Positions 23,540-34,423 of a stretch of 64,000 nt of DNA are shown here, one piece after another. The translations under genes were made by a program, and so were the position numbers. The stretch lies in assembly GCA_020310875.1 (NCBI GenBank), contig CM035423.1, positions 125,028,164 to 125,092,163 on the forward strand, in the 5' to 3' direction. Position 1 is the stretch's first letter. Every line of letters begins with the position of its first letter. The notes beneath the pieces were generated by a model. The model did no database searches. It worked only from the letters and a program-made list of their open reading frames with translations, and was not told the origin of the DNA. The stretch is from Ceratopteris richardii (lineage: Eukaryota > Streptophyta > Polypodiopsida > Polypodiales > Pteridaceae).

Positions 23540-23616
23540 CATTACTCCAATGGTCTAGGCATCCACGTAAGGTAGAGGGGTTTTGAATTCGATTCCTCTT
23601 TTTGTACCTCAAGAGC
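23540..23616 (+). repeat. Second tRNA-like module
   Basis: ACTCCAATGGTCTAGGCATC resembles a box A and GAATTCGATTCCTC a box B, spaced as in a tRNA gene. It lies about 70 bp after the first module. Confidence 0.35.
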
Positions 23617-24087
23617 GAGTTTTCAAAGACCCACCCCTTATCTTTGCATAGTGACTTCATCAGCATTTCATAGCAGTCTATGCATCGTTCACAATCATCA
23701 TAGACTAAGTTCAAATCCAATTTTCCATTTTCGGACTGCAGCAGAAAGTAAAACGACATAATTATTCAGACAATTTTAATAACGAAGACCCATAGGTTAC
23801 TTGGCTACAACAAAATTATCTTTTTTCTATGATTAATGATGCCGTGTAGCCTTTCGCTTGGCATGGATAGCTCCAATCATTACATGCGTAGCGCCATGAA
23901 ATCAAATCCTACGCACGATGTTGACGATATTTGCCTCCTGCTTTTGCTACTGTAAATGATGCACGAGAAAAAACATCGACGAGGAACAACAACAAGAAAG
24001 AAGAAATCAAGATCTGCGCTCGGCTTGACTAAACTTCTTATGTTGCTCTGCTACTATAAACGATTCGTGACTGATGTATGATGGAAG

Positions 24088-24588
24088 CTAAGAGGAAATC
24101 CAAGAATCCAAGCACACTCGGCCGCCTTGCACGATTCCATTAAATGCGAGACCACTCTCTGTAGAAAGAGATGGTGATGGCACGTGAGAACAATAGACCC
24201 TTCTGAACTTTTGGTGCAGAGGAAGACTGGCCACCCGCTGAAATGGACGCAAAGAATTTGCATTGAGTGACGAGTTCGACTGCATTCCTTTTGTGCCTGG
24301 AAGCATAAACTTCATGCAAAGTGATTCCAACAGAAACAGATTGTTCTCTAGACTCGAGCGTGATCTAGTGATGAGCTCACTAGTAAAAATCTGGGGATTT
24401 TCTGTAGGTGCGTAGCATACTGGTTGAAAATTAACCCATAGAACAAAGGTCATGGGATTAAGTCTTGAATGTCGGAATAGCATAGCGTGTTGTAAAGACG
24501 TCAATATTTTGCTATAGTGAGCAATTTGATAGGCATAAGAACTACCTAGAAAGAGATCCATGGCAAAAACAAGATTCATAGCCGACAA
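24088..24588 (-). CDS. Unrecognised 166-codon open frame near the LARD leader
   Basis: An open frame 220 bp downstream of the LARD primer-binding site on the minus strand. It has no motif I recognise, no zinc knuckle and no gag signature. Composition is mixed (Ser- and Leu-rich), with no clear signal peptide. It may be chance in leader DNA or a captured host fragment. No homologous copy is visible in the window. Confidence 0.15.
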   Translation of the reverse strand: MSAMNLVFAMDLFLGSSYAYQIAHYSKILTSLQHAMLFRHSRLNPMTFVLWVNFQPVCYAPTENPQIFTSELITRSRSSLENNLFLLESLCMKFMLPGTKGMQSNSSLNANSLRPFQRVASLPLHQKFRRVYCSHVPSPSLSTESGLAFNGIVQGGRVCLDSWISS

Positions 24589-24807
24589 AAGAAAACAAAG
24601 ATATCAAATATATAGTGTGATATGGCGCACATATCTTCATGAAGGTTTGAAAAAGACAATAAGATCTCTATAAGAGCTTGAAGAAGATGATACTCCCTCA
24701 CAAGGTTTCCGTGGAAGCTCTAGCTTGAAAAGAAGATCATAATGAATCCTACCAAGACTCCAAGAGAGTTTAAGAAAGATGATGAGCCCCCCAAGGTCAC
24801 CATGAAA

Positions 24808-24823
24808 GCTTGTTTTGATACCA
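24808..24823 (-). other. Primer-binding site of the LARD-like element
   Basis: The minus strand reads TGGTATCAAAACAAGC, starting like the initiator methionine tRNA site TGGTATCA. It lies one base inside the LTR edge at 24825. Confidence 0.6.
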
Positions 24824-24837
24824 ATGCAAGATTACGA

Positions 24838-24951
24838 CCACCATGTGCTAGAGAGATGAATCTCCTCCCAACCAAATGCCTCTATATATAGCTCCCACCA
24901 TGTGCTAGAGAGATGAATCTCCTCCCAACCAAATGCCTCTATATATAGCTC
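24838..24951 (-). repeat. 57-bp tandem duplication carrying the LTR TATA box
   Basis: Two nearly perfect 57-bp units share CACCATGTGCTAGAGAGATG and end in CTATATATAGCTC. TATA-like octamers lie at 24883-24890 and 24940-24947. This would give the LTR two core promoters 57 bp apart. Confidence 0.75.
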
Positions 24952-25094
24952 TCTCAAGGGGACTGCCTTCTTGGAAAGGTGGCTTCCAATCATCCAATTG
25001 TCAACCATGTAACTACATGTGCACCAAGTGTCCCAGTTAAATAGAGTTAACTCAAGTGGATGCTTCTGTAAGGTTATAGAGTTCTTTGGGCAAA

Positions 25095-25190
25095 ACACTC
25101 TCCCCATGTACCCCATGGGGGTTGAACCGAAAACCTCCTCCTTCACATCCTTGAGTCTTAACCACTAGGCTAAGTGGATCACTTGGTTAC
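25095..25190 (-). repeat. tRNA-like segment inside LARD U3
   Basis: The minus strand reads TAGCCTAGTGGTTAAGAC (box A-like) and, about 40 bases later, TTCGGTTCAACCCC (box B-like). This suggests a tRNA-derived SINE or a Pol III promoter relic within the LTR. Confidence 0.4.
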
Positions 25191-25335
25191 AAGAGTAAAT
25201 GACCTTCTAGTAAGCCTAGACTCGAGATCGTTGGTCATACATACGAGAGACCAAACGATGTCCAATTTCAGATCCGTCTGAACCAATCACACCCTTAGAT
25301 CATAGACTTGCTTCATTACAGTTTGAATTGATTGG

Positions 25336-26880
25336 TTGCTTCATTTTGATTTATTTTTGGATGTTATTGTTGTGGGAGATACCTTGATGAAGGAGGTACA
25401 AAAAGATCCGTACAAGCTTATCTACTATGCAATTAGATTGCTCATTACCATTGAGAAGAGCTACATTTTAACAAAGAGGAAATTCCTTGGTATTATGTTT
25501 GTATTGCATAAATTTGGGCACTACTTGTCAACTAACAAGGTGATTATGCATGTAGATCATCAAACTCTTATTTCTCTAGTAAAGAAACCTCATTTTTCTA
25601 GTAGGTTAGCATGATGGGTTTTTATTATATAGTTATTCATAAACCAAGGATTACCTCAACAAGTTGGAAACAAGGGATGCATCTGCTCAATAGCCTAATG
25701 GCTTATCTGATGCACTTTTCTTTGGGACATAGTAAGAAACTTCACCTAATGCATGGTATGATAATATGGTGGAGTTTCTTGCTACAATAATATCCCTTGA
25801 GTAAAAGAATATAGACAAAGTGAAGCATTTAGCATTGCAATCCAAGGAATTTAATTTCATTGTTGATGTACTTTGCAAGAAAGGAATCGATCAAATATTA
25901 TTTTAGATTCAATAGGACATTTTTTAGGAGAAATTATCGCAAGGAAGGTACTTCAAACTCCTTTTTTTACACTCTTTAAGGATTTTTTTAATTTGTGAAA
26001 AATTTTACGATATGTCAAATGCATGGAAGACCATTCGATCAAGATCAAATGCCTTTACAATCAATGTTATTTCTTGGACTATTTATGAAATGGGGCTTTG
26101 ATTTTGTGAGCACATACATCTGACAACTAAGTATACAAGTAACAAATACATTTTGGTGGCAATAGAATACTATCACAAGTGGATAGAGACAATAGCATTG
26201 AAATACAATAAATCAACTTTGTTTGCATCACTAAGTTAGTTTCATATTATGGAGTGCACTTCATAAATGCAATAATTGAAGAATTTACTAAGTTATATCT
26301 GATTCCACATAAAACATCCACTACTTATCACCCTCTGGCCAACAGATAAGTTGAATCAACTGATACGATTTTTATTAAGATTCCGAAGAGATGCATTGAG
26401 AAGCATAAGGTGGACTAGGACAAAAAGTTTGATTTAACATTATGGGCTATCAAGAGAGCATATAAAACCGCAACATGCATGATACCATTTAACATGAATT
26501 GTGGAATCGATGCAATTATATCTATGGAGTTCCTAGTTTCAAGTCACAGGATAGTTACTACAACTACAATAACAAAGATTACATGCAACCTATATAGTAG
26601 GGATATTCATAACAGACATGAAGAATGGATGTCAAGGAACATCGAGCAAAAGATTTTTTAAGTGGATGATTGTGTTTTGATGTAAAATTCAAAGTTAGGT
26701 AACAGAACAAGAAAACTAAAATTAAGGTACATAGGTGCTTTCTAGATTGTTGAATAGGTAGGACCTTCTACATATTTACTTTGTGATAATGCTGGAAGGA
26801 TTTTTCCCAAACTTGTCAATGGATTTAGATTGAAGCCATACTACTTTGCAGTTAAGAAGGGTAAAAACAAGATAGTGTTA
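25336..26880 (+). pseudogene. Ty3/gypsy RNase H-integrase fragment (another family)
   Basis: The RNase H part at 25336-25614 reads YYAIRLLITIEKSYILTKRK and HVDHQTLISLVKK, with the catalytic Asp kept. After a degenerate stretch, the integrase core gives STTYHPLANR, VESTDT and LWAIKRAYKTATCMIPFNM (about 26310-26500). An integrase C-terminal piece resembling GRFFPKLVNGFRLKPYYFA follows at ~26790-26860. Stops and frameshifts throughout make it dead. It differs in sequence from elements B, D and E. Confidence 0.75.
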
Positions 26881-26899
26881 AGATTAACTTGCATCGGGT

Positions 26900-28395
26900 C
26901 TCAATAGAAAGGATGGATACGAAAGAAAATACTTTCATTAAGTTTATTGCAAAGCAGTTTGCAACTGCAAGGTAGTCAAAATTGGTTGAGAAATGTGTTA
27001 CTAATTTTTAGTGGATCAAAGCTCAATTGCTTTTTGCAAGCTAGTTTATCACAAGATAGTTCAATTTGGTAAATCATTGAATGCTTACTCTATACACATG
27101 ATGCTCTATTCTATAAATATTCAACCAGTACAAGGACCATTTTATATGAGTTTGGGTCATCATGTCACAACATGTATTTGGATCAAGGTGACATATAGCC
27201 ATCATGGTAGAGATTCCAACCTAAATTTAACCTCATTTAAGGAACCATTTGTGCACTCATTTAGGTATTTGCGAATCAGATGATCTCTTGTAGATATATC
27301 TTTATAGTCAAGAGAAAGTGACCAATTTTTTGTTAACACATTCAAGGATGCATCAAGTAGTATGGCCTCATACCAACTATCTTATGAAATTCCATTATTT
27401 GATGATGGTTATCCCCGTAATTTGGCTACAAATAAATGTCAATGAGGAGCTTTAAGATGGTCTTATAAACAGTCAATGGTACTCACCATGGAGAATATTC
27501 AAGTAATCATCCTAGATACCTCTAATAAAGAGGTAGGCATCATTCTTTTTGGAAAATTTGAATGCATTTTTGCATTTAACGTTTTAGCATGATATCTCAT
27601 TGGATAATGTGGGGATGTTATAGTGGTTGTAGTGAGTGAAGTTGCTAGATTCTAGAAGATTACCATGGGAGCACTAAAATGATGGAAGAGGGCTGGATGT
27701 ATTAGCTCATAAAATTCAGACGGGGCAAGGCAACCTATATGGATCATTTTCGTTGAAGGATTTAATATGAAAAGTATTTTAGCTACCTCTTGAAGGGAGG
27801 GAGAAATTTTGTCAAAGCATCAAATGTGATCATGATACATTGTTTTGGAGCTCCAATAGGAGAATGCTTTTATGGTATGATATCCCATATGAGTAACTTA
27901 GATCAGCTAGGGCTTAGATCAATTTAGATCAGATAGGTCTTAGAGAGGATCTGCATTGTGGTTAAGATAGAGTATATATCAAAAGAAAGTTACCGTATGT
28001 TCATGGTAATATAGGTAGAACAAAAAGTGGGGATGAGCTCAATCCCTCTTGCCCAGTTGAAAGAAAAATTGTATGGTAAACATCATAAAGAAAAAGCTAC
28101 AAAGATGAAGGATGCTTTATATCAGCAAGTTGTGAGTAAAAAATTAAAGTGTTTGAAGATTCAAATATACAAATGGTTGAAAGATCTAATCAATGGACTT
28201 GAAGATTCAATGAAGATCCTTTGTGAGGACTTCCCCATTAGGCTATGCAAGGTGTTAACCTAGTGGGGAGGAACCAAGCTTGAGCGAAGGAGAAATTGCA
28301 TATTACTTGAAGTTCAGTATTTACAATAACACAATCCAAAAAAAGAATTTTGAAGGACCAAAAAGTGTTATCTTTTATTTTTATTTTCAACCTAG
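26900..28395. other. No recognised gene
   Basis: Short open frames at 27011-27283 and 28027-28263 show no family motif I know. The region may be further decayed retrotransposon DNA downstream of the gypsy fragment, but nothing in it proves that. Confidence 0.4.
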
Positions 28396-28399
28396 GAAG

Positions 28400-28680
28400 A
28401 ACACAAAAGTCAGCCTTTATATTATGATGTATGCTGATAAATATCTTCTATTCCAAGCTAAGATGGGACAACTGTGTCATCTACATGCTTTGGATGAATT
28501 CTATTTACGTGGACTTATTGTGAACCTAAACAGAACTAAGGTTCTTACCTTTCACATGTTAGAAGAGGCGCAAAATATATGCTTGCTAATGCTCATTAGC
28601 AGACAGGTTACGATGGCCAGCTCATTTATATACATGGGCATCACCTTTTTACATAGGCACCTTTTTACATAGACAGGTGA
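28400..28680 (+). pseudogene. LINE (non-LTR) reverse-transcriptase remnant
   Basis: The frame starting at 28280 contains MMYADKYLLF, then HLHALDEFYLRGLIVNLNRT and KVLTFH, followed by RQVTMASSFIYMGITF. This is the typical order of the non-LTR RT palm: YADD box, helix with L-x-x-F-C, VN-x-x-KTK, then the SYxYLGV-like strand. The second Asp of YADD is Lys, so the copy is inactive. The endonuclease and 3' tail were not found. Confidence 0.65.
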
Positions 28681-28689
28681 TGGATGGAA

Positions 28690-29220
28690 CAAGGTGATTA
28701 AACAGGTGATTTGGCTACACTAGGTAGAGATGGATTAGCCCATTGGAATCTCGTTCACCCAAAATGCAGTATTACTGAGGACATTTTCAGGGGTGGTTGA
28801 TTGGCGACCTGGTTATTCCTATGTATCTCTACTACATTCTATGAGAGTTGCCAGTGGTCAGTGTAGAGTTTCTACACATCAGCTGGAGATCGAGAGATGT
28901 AGATCTGAAGGGACCCCCAAAAGGCAAAGGTTTTACAGACTGCCTTACAGAGATTTGAGTGTGGGGAAATTTACTTTTTGTTTGGTGTCCGGCTTATTTA
29001 GAGATCTGAAAGAGGGAGATTGTGACATTCTTGGTATGCCATCGTCACTATCACATTATTAAGCACATCTGACCATAGGAGGCTGGGTAGATACTAGATA
29101 TCTCCTCAAGATTCATAGACACAGGGATATCACTGTGGAGGCCCCAACTGGACAAATAGTATTTTGTGCCACCTCACTGTAACACATTTATTCCAGAGAG
29201 GGGGACTACATCGGAGACAC
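28690..29220. other. No recognised gene
   Basis: A 90-codon open frame (28793-29062) has no recognisable domain. Nothing else is supported. Confidence 0.3.
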
Positions 29221-29233
29221 CCCCCCTCTCCCC

Positions 29234-29234
<1 letters not shown>

Positions 29235-29270
<36 letters not shown>
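29235..29270 (+). repeat. 36-base poly-C tract
   Basis: An uninterrupted C run preceded by C/T-rich sequence (from 29221). The complementary strand is poly-G, with potential for G-quadruplex or i-motif structure. Its length is likely to be variable or misassembled. Confidence 0.9.
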
Positions 29271-29272
<2 letters not shown>

Positions 29273-29674
29273 GATTCATATTAGCAGAGGCAGAGGAGCA
29301 GAGGACACAGACAACAGTGTTATCCTAGGTTTCAGATATATCTGATGTTGTGAGTCTGAGATCTGGAGGACCAGACTATGGGATACTCTGAGAGCTACCA
29401 CACATGCCTCTTATTGCATACATTGTCCAGGATGGAGCTAGGAGCTCCTGTGCACCCATCATGATTGTACTTTTATAACAGGTTGTCCCACCTTCTCCAT
29501 TATGCCATTTTTCACCTGATCCAGGATATGATGTGTTCCATACACAACATTTTCATTTTGCACTGGCTTCCTATCTGTTTCTGTTGATGATAGAGTTTCA
29601 TATCCATTATGCTCGTATGCTGTCCCATGGGTCCATTTGCCTTGTTATATACATTAATATAACTTTCTTTGCTT

Positions 29675-29678
29675 CCCC

Positions 29679-29709
<31 letters not shown>

Positions 29710-29710
29710 A
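29675..29710 (+). repeat. 25-base poly-C followed by 11-base poly-A
   Basis: C runs from 29675 to 29699 and A from 29700 to 29710. This is the second homopolymer tract within 450 bp. Confidence 0.9.
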
Positions 29711-29918
29711 CTGCGGCTGTATGTGAGGAAAAAATCAACCATTATTTTTACTCCCTGCATGCTGCATGGTGTCCCACATCGTATGCAAGTGCTGTGGATC
29801 TCAATTCTGTAAAAAAATCCTCCAAGAAGTTAATAATATTTTGCATTGATGTTTCTTACAATAAAACAACGAAAAAGGAGCTCCCCAGATTAGGGAGGCA
29901 CTATTTGCTGATAGTTGG

Positions 29919-31991
29919 TTGAATCCTCCGTGGGTTGAAGTACAGTTACTTGCTCTAGAGAATCAGAGGGGGAACTTTCCAGCAAGAGCAAAGTATGCTT
30001 CAGGGAGACACTCTAATTGTATTGCATTTGACAGGTGCCAAACATCTATCTACTCAGATTTGCAATCTACATCCATTTGGTATTTGAAATGTTCTCTTTT
30101 AATCTTTAGGGATTTCAACAATGAAACATCTTTTGGAGGGCTAAGAAGACTTTGTGGAAGAGGCGAACTTGAAAAAGCAATATCAGTGGCAAGGATGATG
30201 CAACAGCAGGGTATGGATATCTCAAACAATGCCTTTTTCTATGTTCTAAGAGGATGTATGTACAATGGTGTTGTTGCTGCTGGCATGAAGGTTTTTTATC
30301 TGATTGTGAGAGCTGGACTGGAATCCAATACATACTTAGGTAGCCAAGCGATTGAAATGTTCACAGCCTTCAGAAGCCTATCAGAAGCGAATGATGTCTT
30401 TAGAAGGTTGCATAATCCAAATATTTTTTGCTGGAGTGCTATTATAATGGCAAATGTAAAGCTTGGCAATGTGGAGAATGCTATTTTTTTATATGATAAA
30501 ATGATGCTTTCATCATTACAAGCAGATGGGCACACTTTTGTAGCAGTTATAAAAGCATGTACAAATGCATTAGCTATAGCTAAAGGCAAAGCTATTCATG
30601 CATGCATTCATTGCTATGGTCTTCATCATGACAGTGTCTTAGGTAATGCTTTAGTCAATATGTAAGCTCGATTTGGCCATCTCTCTGGTGCACACTTGAT
30701 CTTTGAGAACCTTCCTCAACGTGATTTGGTGGCATGGACTTCCATGATTTCAGGATACATACAGAAGGGATGTAGTCAAGCAGCACTTCATTTGGTTTTT
30801 CGTATGTACTCTGAAGGCATCAAACCAGACGACAGCATGTCAGCATGCATTCTCAATGCATGTGCACATAGTGCATCTGCAGAATGTGGGGATTTAATTT
30901 ATGCACAACTGCTTGGAGATAATCTTGAGCTTGGCTCCTTTGCTGCAAGTGCCGTTATGGATCTTTATTGCAAATTTGGGAGGCTTGATGATGCAAGCAA
31001 AGTTTTTGATAGTGTCTTTGATAGATGCACAGTTGGAGTTTGGAATACCATGATTGCTGGCTATGCAATGCATGGTCATGCCCATAAAGCAATGGCCTTA
31101 TTGCATTGCATGCAGACAAAAGGACTGAAACCAGACAAGGTCACTTATGTTAATGTGTTGTGTATGGAATCGACAAAAGTTGATTCAGTGAAAGTGAGAG
31201 AGATGAATGATTGCATTGCAAAAAATGGATTTGAATTGGACACTGTCGCTGGAAGGGCTCTTCTGCATCTTCATGCAAGAACTCAAGGTTTTCTAGAGGA
31301 TGCCTGTCGATTGTTCAACAATGTGCAAGAGAAAGATGTCGTGTCTTGGAGCACGATGGTTACATGCTATGTCAGGCATGAGCACATTGATGAGGCCATG
31401 GGTTTGTTTCAGAGAATGCAGCAGGATGGAGTGCTACCTAATGCTGTTACATTTCTTGCTAGCTTGTAAGCTTGTACAAATGTAGTAGCTTTACAGCAGG
31501 GAAACCTTGTGCATCATACTGTGGTCGAATATAATTATGAGTCCGATCTCTTTGTTGGGAGCATGCTCATTGACATGTACAACAAGTGCAGGAGTCTTCA
31601 GGATTCATATGCTGTCTTCAATAAAATGACAATCCGTGATTCTGTGACTTGGAACATCATTATTCAAGGCTTTAGCTACTCGAATTTCATAAATGAGTCG
31701 CTACAATATTTAAATAACATGCAATCCCAAGGTTTAAAACCAAACCAGAGCACATTCGCTTGTATTCTGAATGCTTGCTCCAGCTTAGGTTTGGAAAGCA
31801 CACCTCAAACTTTTCAGTTGTTTCAAACTCATGGAGGCTTGATTATGAAAATACACAATCTGTTGGTTGATGGTTTTGGACACTCAGGTCACTTAGAGGA
31901 ATCAGATGATCTTCTTCATGTCATTCCTTATTCAGATAACAAAGTTCGGTGGCGATCTCTGCTGAGCTACTGTAGGTTTAAATGTTTATGA
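29919..31991 (+). pseudogene. PLS-type pentatricopeptide-repeat gene with two stop codons
   Basis: PPR proteins bind organellar RNA, and plant PLS-type members usually act in RNA editing or processing. One reading frame runs from 29919 to 31991 and carries about 15 degenerate 31-36-residue repeats, with signatures such as NIFCWSAIIMANVKLG, DLVAWTSMISGYIQKG, VGVWNTMIAGYAMHG, DVVSWSTMVTCYVRHE and DSVTWNIIIQGFSY. Two in-frame TAA codons break it: 30663-30665, where MYARFG is expected (NM-stop-ARFG), and 31467-31469 (LASL-stop-ACTN). The end (WRSLLSYCRFKCL) stops where an E domain should begin, so the E and DYW regions are missing. The start is uncertain; the first ~70 residues carry no repeats and could be a targeting region. 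A functional spliced form is unlikely because both stops interrupt conserved repeats. Confidence 0.8.
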
Positions 31992-34423
31992 GTTACTGCA
32001 TCTGGTAATTTCACGCATGTGTACCCCGGATCTTATTACGCACTTCAACTGGTTTTGGGAAGCGCATAGAACCAATGCAACATTTTTTGAATGATTCATA
32101 TCATGCCTTGCCTCAAAATGAGTGCAGACTGATCTTGGCATAGTTATGACAGAAAACATCAGATCTGAATTTCACAAACAATTTTCTGTGGGTGGACACT
32201 TGCAAATTGAGTCAAGCTTTCCGAAACTCTCCAAAAGGAGCATTAGCTATTTCAATTTTGCATTTCAACATTGACAATAGCTGATTGCACCTTGCCAAAA
32301 ACTTCAGGAACATTTGATTGTATTCTGCTAGGCCTATTTTATTTTCTGCGTACTCCATAGAAGTTATATGGGAGCATCATATGAGATGATATGAAAGAGG
32401 CTAAGGTCACTATTCGGCCACACCAAGATGATACTTAAAATTTAGGTAGTTCTGATAGAACCTGAAAATATACAAGATGTAAACAAGTGATATTGTTTTC
32501 TAGTCGCAGCTGGAGCACTCAGAGTAAGCATTACCAGGTTAAGGGTTCAAGGGGCATGCAAATGCATTCTCTTTAGCTTTCAGGATTCCCACTTTGGTCT
32601 TGTGCAAGCTTGTGGAGAGCACATGTGAAAGATCTTGTTCAAAATGAACTTGAGGATTAGACAAAAACAATACAGTTAAATTCAGATAGCTTTTGTCATA
32701 CAGACCTTTTATCAATGCCTGGTAATATGTTCTGTGCTATGCTTCACGGACGATGGCACCTGCTATGCCACTGTATAGTACAGATTTGGCATAAGTTATA
32801 ACCATACAATCAGGGTTAAGTACTCCTAAAAGAAGTCTGGTAGGCTGTGTCATTTGTGATGATGAGTACATGAGGAACATGCAAGGAAGACAGGATCAGG
32901 GTCATGCAGCATTCTTTCTTCTTGATTACAATGAGCTTCATAAATAAAATTGTATACACTTTTCGAAGTCACTCCAGAAGAGATGCACAAATGCAGACAG
33001 ACGTAACCAGAAATCCTGATTATATCAGAAGATACCAAAAATGAATATTTAGTGTGGGCGTTTGGGTTTTGTCAACGGATTTTTGAAAATATAGAAGTCC
33101 ATTTTCAATCTGTCAAAGGTGAGAATCGTAAACTTTTCAGTTTCTCAATTTGTACCCTGATAAATAGGTCATTGAAATTGGAGTTGAGTTGAATGAGAGG
33201 GGTTGACTAAGTCTGCTTGCATTCAAAACTTCTCGAAATGTTGTATGCAAATTTAAGTTCTTATTTGTATGTGAACAATTTATCGAGGCTTTCATAATCT
33301 GTTGTAGCTCATGTTAAAATAATTTTCTTATCAGATAAGAAGGTGCATCCTTAAATATATTTGGGCATCTCTCTTGCTTCGTTTGAATGGGTTCATCCAG
33401 TGACAAAATTGTCTTCTTGAACACTCGTTTGGAACCAAAACAAGACACTTGCATCAGTTATTCATGGAACTTAATGAAGCGCCACATGTGAACTCCAGAA
33501 AATTTCTCATGTGGTATTTTTGGAAGCTCGTTATCTCTTTTGTGGTATTTTCGGAGGCTCATAATGTTTTATGCAATGCATCATGATGTATTAGAATTCA
33601 ATATCCTACACAACATCATATGGATCAGCATCCATGAACTACCTAATTCAAATATTGGTTGGCAGGGCTTTCCACCAATATCTGCTTCCAGTTCTGTCCA
33701 CAACCTTGTCAATTGTATTGATATGAACAAGTTGCAAAACATGATTCAAGGATGCCTAAGCTTTGATCATAAGACCTTGGTCAATGAATGAATTCACAAC
33801 TAAAATTTTGTGATATTTGTATCCATCAAGACAAATGATACATTAAATTCTACTACTTATCCAGGTATCATGGCTGAGCGATCAACATGGGATGTGATTT
33901 TTTGTCCTGAAAAATAACCGCAAGAACTTTTTACCAAATCGATCAAATCAAGGTATTCATGTTTTGTGATTGCATAGTTTTTCATAATAGTTGAGCGATG
34001 TTTACTTGCATAGTGCATAAGATGGCATCAAAACACACGATTGGCAATATAGAAACATCTACAAATACATGGAATGAATATTCTTAATTGACTACTTGCA
34101 AAACCAAGGAACACATTAGAGAAATCTTGACCTTTCAAATACCATTTGACATTCCAAAGTCCACTTAAATTGTTTAGGAATGACATATGCCAATGGTTCA
34201 AGGGTTATGTGCACCAAAAATGGTAACTCTGAACATGCTGTCGTATCTATCCCAAAGAGTAGCATTTCCTTCAATAATGTGAGAAAAGGTGTTTCAATTG
34301 TTTCTTCAGCCTTATTTGGGTCCACATCTTTCCCTCTCTTCCTCTCTACCTAAGCTTATCTGTATCGATCTATTTAAGCTTATCTTAGTCTCTACATGGA
34401 GGAAAATCCATGGAGGAAATTCA
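31992..34423. other. Intergenic, no gene recognised
   Basis: Only short open frames without motifs are present. The first ~80 bases may be decayed PPR E-domain sequence (a GNFTHVYPGSYYALQL-like stretch). I see no transposon terminus or RNA gene in the rest. Confidence 0.4.

Larger units (their letters stand above)
6065..25320 (-). mobile_element. Large non-coding LTR element (LARD-like), host of nested copia elements
   Basis: A 5' LTR (25320-24825), a primer-binding site (24823-24808), a purine tract (6195-6181) and the start of a 3' LTR (6180-6065) bracket about 5.6 kb of its own internal DNA (6196-7881 and 20907-24807). The rest is the copia-2 insertion. The matching parts of the two LTRs are clearly related over about 115 bp but diverged. 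I find no gag or pol signature inside, so it resembles the large retrotransposon derivatives that move using proteins from other elements. The left end is lost at copia-1, so the outer target duplication cannot be tested. Confidence 0.6.
24825..25320 (-). repeat. LARD-like 5' LTR (496 bp)
   Basis: On the minus strand it starts TGTAATGAAGC (25320) and ends at TGCA by the primer-binding site. It contains a 57-bp tandem duplication (about 24838-24951) in which each unit holds the TATA-like TATATATAG. A tRNA-like segment on the minus strand (25190-25095) has TAGCCTAGTGGTTAAGAC as box A and GGTTCAACCCC as box B. Confidence 0.6.

Noticed and set aside
27011..28263. Host protein genes in the open frames after the gypsy fragment
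   Set aside because: No motif, no start context and no conservation within the window; composition is that of decayed repeat DNA.
29919..31991. Rescue of the PPR stops by U-to-C RNA editing
   Set aside because: Stop-removing editing in ferns acts on organelle transcripts; this is a nuclear PPR gene among nuclear retrotransposons. The first stop would also become Gln where Tyr is expected.
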